Assembly (NCBI GenBank): GCA_002483445.1
Contig: DLHY01000033.1
Location: 1-64,000, forward strand
DNA from: Blastocatellia bacterium UBA7656
GTDB lineage: Bacteria > Acidobacteriota > Blastocatellia > UBA7656
DNA length: 64,000 nucleotides
Direction of reading: 5' to 3'
This document shows, one piece after another, positions 8,538-17,499 of the stretch; the first letter of the stretch is position 1, and each line of letters opens with the position of its first letter. The position numbers and the translations under genes were made by a program. The notes beneath the pieces were generated by a model. That model did no database searches. It saw only the letters and a program-made list of their open reading frames with translations, and was not told the DNA's origin.

Positions 8538-10961
8538 ATGACAAGCGTGCTTGATCCTGTTTGCGGAATGATGATCGATCCGGCTGCGGCTGCGGGCCGG
8601 AGCATCTACGACGGAATAACTTATTACTTCTGCGCGGCGACCTGCAAGCAGAAGTTCGACGCCGATCCTGCTCTATTCGCTCAGGCATCGCCTGCGCTCG
8701 TCACTCTCGCGCCGATGAGACGCGCGCCGCAGATAGTAGTCGACCTCAAGCGCGTCGATTTGCCGATAACCGGCATGACGTGCGCCGCCTGCGCGCATCA
8801 CATCGAACAGGGTTTGCAGAAAGCTCCGGGCGTTCACACGGCAGCAGTGAACTTTGCGACCTCGCGCGCTACGGTCGAGTATGACGCGGCGGCGACCGAT
8901 GTCAGTAATTTGATCGATGCGGTGAAAGATACCGGATATGGGGCGAGCGAGCCGCGCTCGGATATGCATCACCACGCCGCCGGGATGGAAGAGGAAGAAT
9001 ATAGCGACGCGCGTCGGAAGTTCATCGTCGCGGCATTGTTTTCTCTCCCGGTGCTTGTGATAGCGATGTCGCACGGGCGAATCGCGGCGCTTGATTTCAA
9101 AGGCGTCGAATGGCTCCAGCTTGCGCTGACAACGCCCGTGATTTTTTACAGCGGCATTCAGTTTTATCGCGGCGCGTGGAGCGCGCTGCGCCATCGCTTC
9201 GCGGATATGAACACGCTGATAGCGGTGGGAACGGGAGCGGCTTATCTTTACTCGGTCGCCGCTACCGTCTGGCCGGGTTTTTTTGCCGCGGGCCATCACT
9301 TGCCGCCTGTTTACTTCGAAGCCGCAGGGGTGATCATCGCGCTCATACTCCTCGGCGGTATGCTTGAAGCGCGCGCACGGGGCCGCACCTCGGAAGCCAT
9401 AAAACGATTGATCGGGCTTCAACCGAAAACCGCGCGAGTCGTCAGAAACGGAAACGAAATGGATGTCCCTGTCGAAGAAGTCCTGGTGGGCGACACTATC
9501 ATCGTCCGACCGGGCGAAAAAATTCCCGTCGATGGTCGCATAACCGAAGGCGCGTCCGCAGTCGATGAATCTATGCTCACGGGCGAAAGCCTTCCGGTCG
9601 AGAAGAAACCGAATGATGAAGTATTCGGAGCCACGATCAACAAGACCGGATCGTTTCGTTTCGTCGCCACGAAAGTGGGCCTCGACACCGCGCTTCGACA
9701 AATAGTCAGAATGGTTGAAGAGGCGCAGGGGTCGAAAGCGCCCATCGCGAAGATGGCCGATAAGATCAGCGGCATTTTCACTCCCGTAGTCATCCTCATA
9801 GCCGTCGTCACTTTCATCGTCTGGTTTTTCCTGTCGCCCGCCGAGACACGACTCTCACAGGCGTTGATAAATTTCGTGTCGGTGCTGATCATCGCCTGTC
9901 CGTGCGCGCTTGGGCTTGCGACTCCGACTGCGATCATGGTCGGAACAGGTCGCGGCGCCGAGCGAGGCATACTCATCAAAGGCGGAGAAACTCTCGAAAG
10001 AGCGCATCGCCTTCAAACCATCGTCCTCGACAAGACGGGGACGATCACAGAGGGCCGCCCTGAGGTCACCGATTTCGTCGCGGATGGAATCGCTGAAGAT
10101 GAACTGCTGCTGCTCGCAGCTTCTGCGGAGCGAGCGAGCGAGCATCCTCTGGGCGAAGCGATAGTGCGTGAAGCCGAAAGGCGAAATATTCGCTTGAGTG
10201 ATGTTACAGAGTTCAACGCTCTTGCAGGTCACGGGATCGAAGCGAAAGTCGATGGGAGAAACATTCTGCTCGGAAACGAAAAGCTGATGCGCGAGCGTAA
10301 TATCTTACTCGACGAATTCACGGAGCGCGCCGCGCGGCTTGCCGACGATGGCAAGTCTCCGATGTTTGCCTCCGTCGACGGGCGAGCGGCAGGGCTTATA
10401 GGAGTCGCCGACAGAATCAACCCTCGGTCAAAAACGGCTGTCGAAGCGATGAAGCGGATGGGCCTTGAAGTCGTGATGATAACGGGCGACAACCGCCGCA
10501 CGGCTGAACGGGTCGCGCGCGAGGTGGGCATTGAAAGCGTGCTTGCCGAAGTGTTGCCCGAAGGAAAAGCGGCTGAGATAAAGCGGCTTCAGCAGGAAGG
10601 CAAAATCGTAGCAATGGTCGGCGACGGAATCAACGACGCTCCGGCCCTGGCTTCTGCCGATACAGGTATTGCAATTGGGACTGGCACAGACGTGGCGATT
10701 GAATCGGCGGACATAACCCTGATCAGCGACGATCTGAGCGGGGTGGTGACGGCTATCCGTCTTTCGCGGGCGACGATGAGGACGATCAAACAGAATCTCT
10801 TCTGGGCGTTCATCTACAACGTCATAGGTATCCCCATAGCGGCAGGCGTGTTTTATCCGATGACGGGCTGGCTGCTTTCTCCCATCGTTGCGAGCGCGGC
10901 GATGTCTTTATCAAGCGTGTCAGTTGTTACAAACAGCTTGAGACTGAGGAGCTTTCGCTGA
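8538..10961 (+). CDS. copA: Copper-type P1B ATPase with N-terminal YHS domain (CopA-like)
   Basis: 807 aa from the ATG at 8538 (AGAGGG upstream). Domains in order: a YHS metal-binding domain (D-P-V-C-G-M, residues 6-50), one HMA domain with G-M-T-C82-A-A-C85, membrane helices, the actuator T-G-E-S, the transmembrane metal site C454-P-C456, the phosphorylation motif D498-K-T-G-T, S-E-H-P-L-G, and M-V-G-D-G-I-N-D-A-P in the hinge. The CPC motif and HMA domain point to Cu(I) export. The YHS domain at the front is also seen in silver and copper efflux pumps. It is cotranscribed with the MerR gene, separated by a palindromic repeat. Confidence 0.93.
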   Translation: MTSVLDPVCGMMIDPAAAAGRSIYDGITYYFCAATCKQKFDADPALFAQASPALVTLAPMRRAPQIVVDLKRVDLPITGMTCAACAHHIEQGLQKAPGVHTAAVNFATSRATVEYDAAATDVSNLIDAVKDTGYGASEPRSDMHHHAAGMEEEEYSDARRKFIVAALFSLPVLVIAMSHGRIAALDFKGVEWLQLALTTPVIFYSGIQFYRGAWSALRHRFADMNTLIAVGTGAAYLYSVAATVWPGFFAAGHHLPPVYFEAAGVIIALILLGGMLEARARGRTSEAIKRLIGLQPKTARVVRNGNEMDVPVEEVLVGDTIIVRPGEKIPVDGRITEGASAVDESMLTGESLPVEKKPNDEVFGATINKTGSFRFVATKVGLDTALRQIVRMVEEAQGSKAPIAKMADKISGIFTPVVILIAVVTFIVWFFLSPAETRLSQALINFVSVLIIACPCALGLATPTAIMVGTGRGAERGILIKGGETLERAHRLQTIVLDKTGTITEGRPEVTDFVADGIAEDELLLLAASAERASEHPLGEAIVREAERRNIRLSDVTEFNALAGHGIEAKVDGRNILLGNEKLMRERNILLDEFTERAARLADDGKSPMFASVDGRAAGLIGVADRINPRSKTAVEAMKRMGLEVVMITGDNRRTAERVAREVGIESVLAEVLPEGKAAEIKRLQQEGKIVAMVGDGINDAPALASADTGIAIGTGTDVAIESADITLISDDLSGVVTAIRLSRATMRTIKQNLFWAFIYNVIGIPIAAGVFYPMTGWLLSPIVASAAMSLSSVSVVTNSLRLRSFR

Positions 10962-11039
10962 AGCTTGCGCAGGGACGGCTATCTGTCACGCTCCAGCTTG
11001 AAGCGATCTCGATTTCAAATAAAACCTGATCTCCGGGTC

Positions 11040-11063
11040 GGGCCGACCAGAGATGGTCGGCCC
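11040..11063 (+). repeat. REP-like hairpin downstream of copA
   Basis: Perfect inverted repeat GGGCCGACC/GGTCGGCCC with a 6-base loop. Only a weak T-rich stretch (TCTTTTC) follows some 7 bases later, so it is more likely a palindromic repeat than a terminator, though it would fold in the copA 3' mRNA. Confidence 0.5.
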
Positions 11064-11095
11064 CACAGGTCTTTTCAGATTCGACCGCTCCGGGA

Positions 11096-11189
11096 GGTAC
11101 AACCGTCGGCCAGCCTGTTGAGAGCCTTGAGGTCTCTACGACCCGAGGGCAGCCTATCGTACTTTCTCCTCCCATAACTGAGCGATTAC
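11096..11189 (-). repeat. Dispersed repeat, family C, copy 2
   Basis: Reverse-complement copy of 5238-5332, with the core TATGGGAGGAGAAAGTACGA kept. It lies in the 519-base gap between copA and the MCP gene, which otherwise holds the tandem promoters and an untranslated leader. Confidence 0.8.
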
Positions 11190-11208
11190 TTTTCCGACAA
11201 GAATAGTA

Positions 11209-11236
11209 TTGACTGTTCCCCCGCAGCGGTCATAAT
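11209..11236 (+). promoter_or_regulatory. Predicted sigma-70-type promoter 1 of the chemosensory operon
   Basis: TTGACT (11209-11214), a 16-base spacer and CATAAT (11231-11236), with extra similarity upstream (AGAATAGTAT). It forms a near-duplicate pair with the promoter at 11275. The distance to the MCP start is about 240 bases. Confidence 0.55.
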
Positions 11237-11274
11237 ACGGGCGTCTGCCGCAAAAATATGAAAAGAGAATAGTG

Positions 11275-11302
11275 TTGACGCCCCTCCGTCTATCGGGATA
11301 AT
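11275..11302 (+). promoter_or_regulatory. Predicted sigma-70-type promoter 2 of the chemosensory operon
   Basis: TTGACG (11275-11280), a 16-base spacer and GATAAT (11297-11302), preceded by AGAATAGTG as in promoter 1. It would give a leader of about 170 bases before the MCP start. No known riboswitch was recognised in that leader. Confidence 0.55.
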
Positions 11303-11480
11303 GGAATTGCTCTGCCGCTTGTTCAGTCATGACAGCTTGCCCCTTTCAGGCCCCTCCAGATGGATTGGGACCCTACTACGAGCAAAAGAACTACCGGCTG
11401 CTCAGAGGTTGTATGGCCGACCTGCATCACCATCTTTTCCCCTCCGAAGGTGCAGGTGAACGGCAAGGGGAATTCGGAAT

Positions 11481-14264
11481 ATGGGCGAAGCAATGAACCA
11501 AGCTAAAGAGCAAAGCGGAAGTGTGAGATCATCTCGATTCGACCTGCTGTCACTTTTGGGCCGTCTCGGACTCAAAACACTCAAAGTGAAATTGTTTCTG
11601 GTCGTGCTGCTGATGACCTCTGTTTCGGTCGCAGTCGTGTGCGCAGTGGCCTATTTCGGATTTGACAAGGCGATAGAATCGAGCGCCAATCTCCGCAATT
11701 CTGCCGCCACGACGGCTGAATCCGTCGATCTGATCGTCTTCGAGAACATCCAGTTTATACGTTCTCTGGCGAGCGATGATGCGATTGCCGATGCCACAGA
11801 GCGGGGCGCGCGAGAAGCCCAGAGCGCAGGCATAAACGCTATTCCCGATGCGACGACGACGAAGCTGCTCGAAGAGCGATATCGGGATACACATGCGCTG
11901 AGAAGAGATGACACGCTCGACCGATTCCTTCAGGAGAAGCGAGCCATCAAGGGCGTATTCGAGCGGATGTTCTTCACTGACCGCTACGGGCTTAATGTCG
12001 CGATGACCTGGCAGACGGAAGACCTGGTTCAAAGCGATGAGCGATGGTGGCAGGAAGCGATGAAGAGCGGCATCTACATCGAAGATGTCAAATTCGACAA
12101 GCCAACAGAAACCTTCAGCATGGAAATCTGTGTCGCCATCCCTTCGCGAAGCGGCGGATACAGCGGCGTGCTGAAAGCCAAATATAATCTTCAGGACGCT
12201 CAGGATTTCATATCGCGCTTCAAGCAGTATCAATCCGGTTACGCTTATGCCGTGAGTCGTTCGGGACAGATCATTCTTCACCCCGATGCGGAGCTTCGCA
12301 ATCTCGATGTGGAAGAAGCGTTCCGAAGACTCCGCTTTGAGAATCCGCAGGGGTTGGGCGAGCAGCTTAAAGGTCGCGCGGAATCGGGCGAGGGAGGAAC
12401 CTTTTACACAGGCGGCATCAACCGGCAGACGAACAACGCGGATGCACGAATCCTCTCCTTCGAGATGTCGAAGGGATACAAAGGCACCGGCTTCAATTTC
12501 TCCGGACTGGGATGGTTGTTCGTCGTCGATAACAGCAACAATGAAGTTCATGCGCCCGCGCACGCGATGGTTGGTTGGATAGTGGGGACAGGACTTGCGG
12601 CCATAGTTCTGTTCGGAGGATTCGCCTTCCTGTTCGCCAAGAGCGTGTCGAGGAAGGTCAAGGACATACTGGGCGTGACCGAAGAAGTCAGCGCAGGCAA
12701 TACCGCTGCCCGAGTCAACATCTCGACCAGGGATGAGCTTGAAAAAGTCGCTCACGGCTTCAACAACATGATGGATCGATTGGCCGATACCGCCGAAAAA
12801 GAAGAGGAGCAGCGCGAGGCTCTTCGCATGAGCGAGGAGAAATATCGCAGCATCATCGAAAGCGTAGAGGATGGATACTACGAAATCGACCTGGACGGCT
12901 CGCTCACTTTCTTCAACGACGCGCTGTTAAAAATATTCGGCTACCCCGCCAACGAGCTTATGGGTCTCAACTACAACCATTATATCGACAAGGATCAACT
13001 CAAGGCTGTTCAAGAGGGTTTCAACGAAGTTTATCGCACAGGGGTGTCGAAGCAGAGCTTCGCTTACCAGATGAGCCGCAAGAGCGGCGAGAGGCGTTAT
13101 GTTGAAACTTCGATTTCGCTGGTTCGAAACTCCGAAGGCGAGGCGATGGGCTTTCGCGGAATACTGCGCGACGTGACCGAGCGCGAACAGGCCGAAGCCG
13201 TGTTTGAAAAGAGTATGCAGGACTTCCTCTCTATCGCTTCGATGGTTTCAGACGGCGACCTCACCCGTAGAGCCGACGAGGGAGACGAAACTCTGGGCAA
13301 GGTCATCGAGGCCGTCAATCGTATGCTCGACAACTTCTCAGGGATGGTGACTCAGGTCAAACAGATAGGGCTTTCAGTCTCATCCTCCGCGACCGAAATT
13401 CTGGCCGCCTCGGAACAGATCGCCGCAGGCAGCCAGCGTCAGGCCGACGAAATCACCAATACTTCGAGCGCCGTCGAGGAGATGGCCGCTTCGATGACTC
13501 AGGTATCGCGCAACGCCGAAGCTTCAGCCGAAGCCGCGCGCCGCGCTCTCGATATGGCAGAAACCGGCGACCGATCAGTCCGCTTCACCACCGAAGCGAT
13601 GACCCGCATAGACGCCGCCGTGCAGCAGACCGCCGACAAGATGCGCAATCTGGGCAAACGCAGCACTGAAATATCGGAGATCATCAACCTTATCGACGAG
13701 ATCGCTTCGCAAACCAACCTGCTGGCTCTCAACGCCGCGATAGAAGCGGCCCATGCGGGACAGGCCGGACTCGGATTCAGCGTCGTGGCAGAAGAAATCC
13801 GCAAGCTCGCCGAGCGAAGCGCCCGCGCCACTCGCGATGTCGGCAGCCTCATCAAGACCGTTCAGTCCGAAATCAACGAAGCTCTGGGAGCTATGGACTA
13901 CGGATTGAAGGAAGTCGTCTCCGGCTCTCAGGTGGCGATAGAAGCCTCGACTTCGCTTCGCGATATTTCGTCGGCTGTTCGCCAGTCGGCTGAGTTGATC
14001 GAAGAGATTTCAGCCGCTTCCGAAGAGCAGGCCCGAATCACGCGCAATCTGGCCGAAGCGATGCAGACAATTTCCTCTATCACGCTTGAGACATCAGCCG
14101 GGGCGCACGAGACGGCGCAGACGCTTCAGGGAATGGTCGAGTTGAGCGAGCATCTCAACAAGGCTATCTCTCAGTTCAAGGTTGGACAGGATTATGTTCA
14201 TCCGTTTTCTTATGACGGGCCGCTTCCCGGCAACGGGCAGGGCGCAAGGCTTCCTCACGAATGA
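11481..14264 (+). CDS. Methyl-accepting chemotaxis protein with Cache, HAMP and PAS domains
   Basis: 927 aa. TM1 is at residues 36-60, then a large periplasmic Cache-type domain (W-W-Q-E-A near 189, further strands to about 350), TM2 at 362-388, HAMP 389-440, a cytoplasmic PAS domain 452-565, and a methyl-accepting signalling coil from about 620. The hairpin tip E-I-A-S-Q-T-N-L-L-A-L-N-A-A-I-E-A-A lies around 740-757. It senses an outside ligand and possibly a cytosolic one or redox state through the PAS domain, and controls the CheA encoded downstream. It is the first gene of the operon, and cheW follows after 12 bases. Confidence 0.95.
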   Translation: MGEAMNQAKEQSGSVRSSRFDLLSLLGRLGLKTLKVKLFLVVLLMTSVSVAVVCAVAYFGFDKAIESSANLRNSAATTAESVDLIVFENIQFIRSLASDDAIADATERGAREAQSAGINAIPDATTTKLLEERYRDTHALRRDDTLDRFLQEKRAIKGVFERMFFTDRYGLNVAMTWQTEDLVQSDERWWQEAMKSGIYIEDVKFDKPTETFSMEICVAIPSRSGGYSGVLKAKYNLQDAQDFISRFKQYQSGYAYAVSRSGQIILHPDAELRNLDVEEAFRRLRFENPQGLGEQLKGRAESGEGGTFYTGGINRQTNNADARILSFEMSKGYKGTGFNFSGLGWLFVVDNSNNEVHAPAHAMVGWIVGTGLAAIVLFGGFAFLFAKSVSRKVKDILGVTEEVSAGNTAARVNISTRDELEKVAHGFNNMMDRLADTAEKEEEQREALRMSEEKYRSIIESVEDGYYEIDLDGSLTFFNDALLKIFGYPANELMGLNYNHYIDKDQLKAVQEGFNEVYRTGVSKQSFAYQMSRKSGERRYVETSISLVRNSEGEAMGFRGILRDVTEREQAEAVFEKSMQDFLSIASMVSDGDLTRRADEGDETLGKVIEAVNRMLDNFSGMVTQVKQIGLSVSSSATEILAASEQIAAGSQRQADEITNTSSAVEEMAASMTQVSRNAEASAEAARRALDMAETGDRSVRFTTEAMTRIDAAVQQTADKMRNLGKRSTEISEIINLIDEIASQTNLLALNAAIEAAHAGQAGLGFSVVAEEIRKLAERSARATRDVGSLIKTVQSEINEALGAMDYGLKEVVSGSQVAIEASTSLRDISSAVRQSAELIEEISAASEEQARITRNLAEAMQTISSITLETSAGAHETAQTLQGMVELSEHLNKAISQFKVGQDYVHPFSYDGPLPGNGQGARLPHE

Positions 14265-14276
14265 AACGAGGCAGAT

Positions 14277-14762
14277 ATGAAAAAGCAGCTTGTGGTTTTC
14301 ACGGTCGGAGGAAATGAGTTCGCCGTCGATATTCTGATAACGAAAGAAGTGGTGCCTATGCGCGACATCACGCCCGTCCCCGAAACTCCCGACTACGTCG
14401 AGGGGGTGATGAACCTCAGAGGCCAACTCGTTCCCGTGCTGGATCTGAGAAAGCGTATGCGCGCCTCTCCCCGCCAGACGAAGGAAGAGCGGATCATCAT
14501 CGCCAATCTGGACGGGAAGCATTTGGGATTGATAGTTGACCGAGCGTCGCAGGTCGTAAGAGTCGGTCAGGAAAATATCGAGCCTGCTCCCGACATCGTC
14601 TACGAGGTGGGCGCGAGCTATGTCGAAGGTATAGTCAACCTGGGCGAGAGATACGTGACGCTCATAGATTTGAGGAAGGCGCTGAAGGAAGAAGTCGTCT
14701 GCGAGCTTGATGAGGTGGTCAAGGTCTTGTCGCAGGCATCGGCAGACCAGGTGGCAGTCTAA
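14277..14762 (+). CDS. cheW: Chemotaxis coupling protein CheW
   Basis: 161 aa, the usual CheW length. The two SH3-like subdomains are recognisable from Q-L-V-V-F-T-V-G-G-N-E-F-A-V-D-I, V-M-N-L-R-G-Q-L-V-P-V-L-D-L-R and I-V-N-L-G-E-R-Y-V-T-L-I-D-L. CheW bridges the receptor tip and CheA. The start ATG has GAGGC upstream. It sits between the MCP and CheR genes on the same strand. Confidence 0.95.
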   Translation: MKKQLVVFTVGGNEFAVDILITKEVVPMRDITPVPETPDYVEGVMNLRGQLVPVLDLRKRMRASPRQTKEERIIIANLDGKHLGLIVDRASQVVRVGQENIEPAPDIVYEVGASYVEGIVNLGERYVTLIDLRKALKEEVVCELDEVVKVLSQASADQVAV

Positions 14763-14777
14763 AGGTGGATTGATCGC

Positions 14778-15656
14778 ATGGGCGAATTTCGGTCGGACAT
14801 GCCGTATCAGTTGGGAGCGAATCGGGGATGGGTCAGCACTCTCTCCGAGAGCGAGTTCCGGCTGTTCCGCGACCTGATATACGAAGAGTGCGGCGTCAGC
14901 CTCGGCGCTGAGAAGCGGACGTTTCTCGAATCGCGCCTCAAGAAGCGCATGGACGAATTCGGCATCCGAACCGCTTACGAGTATTACAGCCTCATTCGTC
15001 AGCCCGGCAAATCGCAGGAGCTTTCATCGCTTCTGGATATGCTGATGATATGCGAAACGTCGTTCTTTCGTAATCAGCCCCAGTTCGATCTTTTCCAGAA
15101 GACCGTCCTGCCGCGCATCCGTGAGCGCAAAGGGAAAGCAGGCGCGCGCTCCATAAGAGTCTGGAGCGCGGGATGCTCGACGGGGCAGGAGCCATACACT
15201 ATCGTGATGTCGCTCCTTGAAGAGATCCGCGATCTGGATCAATGGTCTGTGCGCGTGTTCGCCTCTGATCTTTCATTCACCGCGCTCGAAAGAGCGCAAC
15301 TGGGCATGTACAAGCCTGAGCAGATGAAGGGAGTCGATGACAGATTTCTCAAGAAGTATTTTCGAATGGAGAACGGAAACTATTTCATTTCCGACGCAGT
15401 CAAGCGCCACGTCGTTTTCGATTACCATAATCTCAAGCACGACAACGGGCTTCGCGGGCTTGATGTGATCTGGTGCAGAAACGTGATGATCTATTTCGAC
15501 CTCGACGAACAGCGAAGGCTCATCAACCGGTTCACGAATTGCCTCATTCCGGGGGGCTATCTGTTCATAGGCCATGCGGAAAGTTTGCAGGCGCTGTCGA
15601 ATCGATTCACGATGCTTCATAAGAACAAGGGCATAGCCTACAAGCTCGAAGAGTGA
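14778..15656 (+). CDS. cheR: Chemotaxis protein methyltransferase CheR
   Basis: 292 aa. An N-terminal helical domain (F-R-L-F-R-D-L-I-Y-E-E-C-G) is followed by the SAM-binding domain with V-W-S-A-G-C-S-T-G-Q-E-P-Y and the late motif G-Y-L-F-I-G-H-A-E-S-L. It methylates glutamates of the MCP, opposing CheB. The stop is followed directly by GAGGAG and then the family B repeat that separates it from cheA. There is no C-terminal TPR extension. Confidence 0.96.
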   Translation: MGEFRSDMPYQLGANRGWVSTLSESEFRLFRDLIYEECGVSLGAEKRTFLESRLKKRMDEFGIRTAYEYYSLIRQPGKSQELSSLLDMLMICETSFFRNQPQFDLFQKTVLPRIRERKGKAGARSIRVWSAGCSTGQEPYTIVMSLLEEIRDLDQWSVRVFASDLSFTALERAQLGMYKPEQMKGVDDRFLKKYFRMENGNYFISDAVKRHVVFDYHNLKHDNGLRGLDVIWCRNVMIYFDLDEQRRLINRFTNCLIPGGYLFIGHAESLQALSNRFTMLHKNKGIAYKLEE

Positions 15657-15665
15657 GGAGATGTG

Positions 15666-15739
15666 TTGTAGCGCAATCTGTCAGATTGCGCCCTGAAGAT
15701 TTGAAATTTGGAGACACGCAAGCTAACAGCTTGCGCCAC
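15666..15739 (+). repeat. Palindromic repeat, family B, copy 2, between cheR and cheA
   Basis: Two hairpins: GCGCAATCT-GTC-AGATTGCGC (15671-15691) and CGCAAGCT-AAC-AGCTTGCG (15717-15735), separated by an AT-rich piece (ATTTGAAATTTG). It shares both hairpin sequences with 8439-8535. It ends 11 bases before the cheA start. Confidence 0.85.
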
Positions 15740-15750
15740 GATTTAAGGGA

Positions 15751-17499
15751 ATGGCAATGGATGAGTTCGGCAAAGAAGAGATGGAGCAACTGATAGCTGT
15801 TTTCCGCCATCAGTCGCTCGAAATTCTCGATGAGATGAATCAGGACCTCCTCGCCCTGGAATCGCGCGGGGCGGATGAGGAAACCATCGAGCGATTGCGC
15901 CGCGCCGCCCACACCATAAAGGGCGATTCGGCCTGCGTCGATCTGGAAGGAGTGACCGAAGTCGCTCACCGCATAGAAGACCTCATCTCGACTGTGGTCG
16001 ACGGCAAGATGGAATTCGAGCCTGCGCTCGTCGATTTGATACTCGACAGCCTGGATTCGATTCGCGCCGCGATAATTCAGGAAGAACTTATCGACATTCC
16101 TTCCGCTGAAGTCGAGAGGTTGTGTTATCAACTGTCTCAATCGGGCGCGATGATGAAGGCTGCCGAACCGGCGGCTCAATCGAAAACGACAGTGGCGCGA
16201 GCGGATGAAGAAGAAGCGCGAAGGCTTGAAGACGGGGCGTCGCATCGGAAACAGGATTATGTTCGCGTGGAAGCTTCGCGCATAGACGCGCTGCTCAATC
16301 TGGCGGGCGAGATGGTCGTGGCGCGCTCGATGATGAATCAGATTGGAACAGAGATTGAACAGGTGATGCCTTCGAGCGATCAACTCACGCGCTTCAGCGG
16401 CGCGACCGTGCAGATGGGAAAGCTGATAGCCGAGCTTCAAAAGAGCGTTCTCAAGATGCGCATGGTGGCCATCTCGAATGTCTTCAAGCGATTCGCCCGC
16501 CCCATGCGCGAGCTTGCCTCCGAGAGCGGCAAGCAGATCGAATTCATCACCACCGGGGGAGAGACGGAGCTTGATCGCACGCTCGTTGATTTGATCTACG
16601 AGCCGCTCCTTCACCTGCTCCGCAACGCCGTCGACCACGGCCTTGAAACGCCTGAAGAACGCGAGACCGCCGGAAAAACTGCCACCGGCTCGATCATGTT
16701 GAGCGCCTATCACGAAGGCAATCAGGTTGTGATAGAAGTGGCTGATGACGGACGCGGCCTGGATGTCAACGCTCTGAAGCGAAAAGCCATAGAGACGGGA
16801 GTCGTGAGCGATAGCGAAGCGCCAGTGATGACTGATGAAGAAGCTTTCTCGCTCATATTCAAATCGGGATTCTCGACCGCAAGAGAGATCACGCTCGTGT
16901 CGGGTCGCGGCATAGGGATGGCCGCTGTCAGGACTGTGATCGAGCAGCTGAGAGGCTCGATTACAGTCAAGAGCGAAAACGGAATCGGGACGGCCTTCGT
17001 GCTGAGGATGCCGCTCACGCTTGCCATCATAAAGGCGTTGCTGTTCGCCTCCGGCGGCAGGCTCTACGCGCTCCCGCTGCTGTCGATAGGAGAGATCGCC
17101 TACGCCAGACAGACGGATATAGTTTTTCTCGACGAGTTTGAGAGCTACCGTCTGAGGGATCAGTTCATATCCCTGCTTCGCCCCGGCGTCGTTTTGGGAT
17201 ACGACCGCAGGCGGGGAGGCACGGGCGCTGTGATGCGAGGAGAGAAGAATGAATTTTTCGTCATCGTCATCCGCATAGGAAGTCGCCGATTCGGAGTCGT
17301 CGCCGAATCCCTTATCGGAGATCAGGAACTGGTCATCAAGCCGCTTGATGCCGAATGGCTGCACTCTGATGTGCTTGCCGGGGCCAGCGTGCTGGGAGAC
17401 GGGCGCGTGGTGTTGATACTCGACGCCGGGTCGCTGATGAGAAAAGCGGTGCGTTATGAGAGGGGTCGCGGGAGCGGGATAGGAGCTTATGGTAGCTAA
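15751..17499 (+). CDS. cheA: Chemotaxis histidine kinase CheA (lacks P2 domain)
   Basis: 582 aa. The P1 Hpt domain has the phosphorylated His54 (A-A-H-T-I-K-G-D-S). There is only a short linker (about 135-165), then P3 dimerisation, the P4 ATPase with H-L-L-R-N-A-V-D-H-G (288-297) and G-R-G-I-G-M, and a C-terminal P5 CheW-like domain. It is shorter than typical CheA because the P2 docking domain is missing, and there is no fused receiver. Phosphotransfer therefore goes directly from P1 to CheB and the CheY-like regulators in the operon. Its last 11 bases overlap cheB, implying translational coupling. Confidence 0.95.
   Translation: MAMDEFGKEEMEQLIAVFRHQSLEILDEMNQDLLALESRGADEETIERLRRAAHTIKGDSACVDLEGVTEVAHRIEDLISTVVDGKMEFEPALVDLILDSLDSIRAAIIQEELIDIPSAEVERLCYQLSQSGAMMKAAEPAAQSKTTVARADEEEARRLEDGASHRKQDYVRVEASRIDALLNLAGEMVVARSMMNQIGTEIEQVMPSSDQLTRFSGATVQMGKLIAELQKSVLKMRMVAISNVFKRFARPMRELASESGKQIEFITTGGETELDRTLVDLIYEPLLHLLRNAVDHGLETPEERETAGKTATGSIMLSAYHEGNQVVIEVADDGRGLDVNALKRKAIETGVVSDSEAPVMTDEEAFSLIFKSGFSTAREITLVSGRGIGMAAVRTVIEQLRGSITVKSENGIGTAFVLRMPLTLAIIKALLFASGGRLYALPLLSIGEIAYARQTDIVFLDEFESYRLRDQFISLLRPGVVLGYDRRRGGTGAVMRGEKNEFFVIVIRIGSRRFGVVAESLIGDQELVIKPLDAEWLHSDVLAGASVLGDGRVVLILDAGSLMRKAVRYERGRGSGIGAYGS

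Noticed and set aside
8673..9701. 342-codon minus-strand frame opposite copA
   Set aside because: Antisense to conserved HMA and actuator domains of the ATPase; composition is typical of a mirror frame.
11550..12755. 401-codon minus-strand frame opposite the MCP gene
   Set aside because: Shadow of the MCP frame; no domain or ribosome-binding support.
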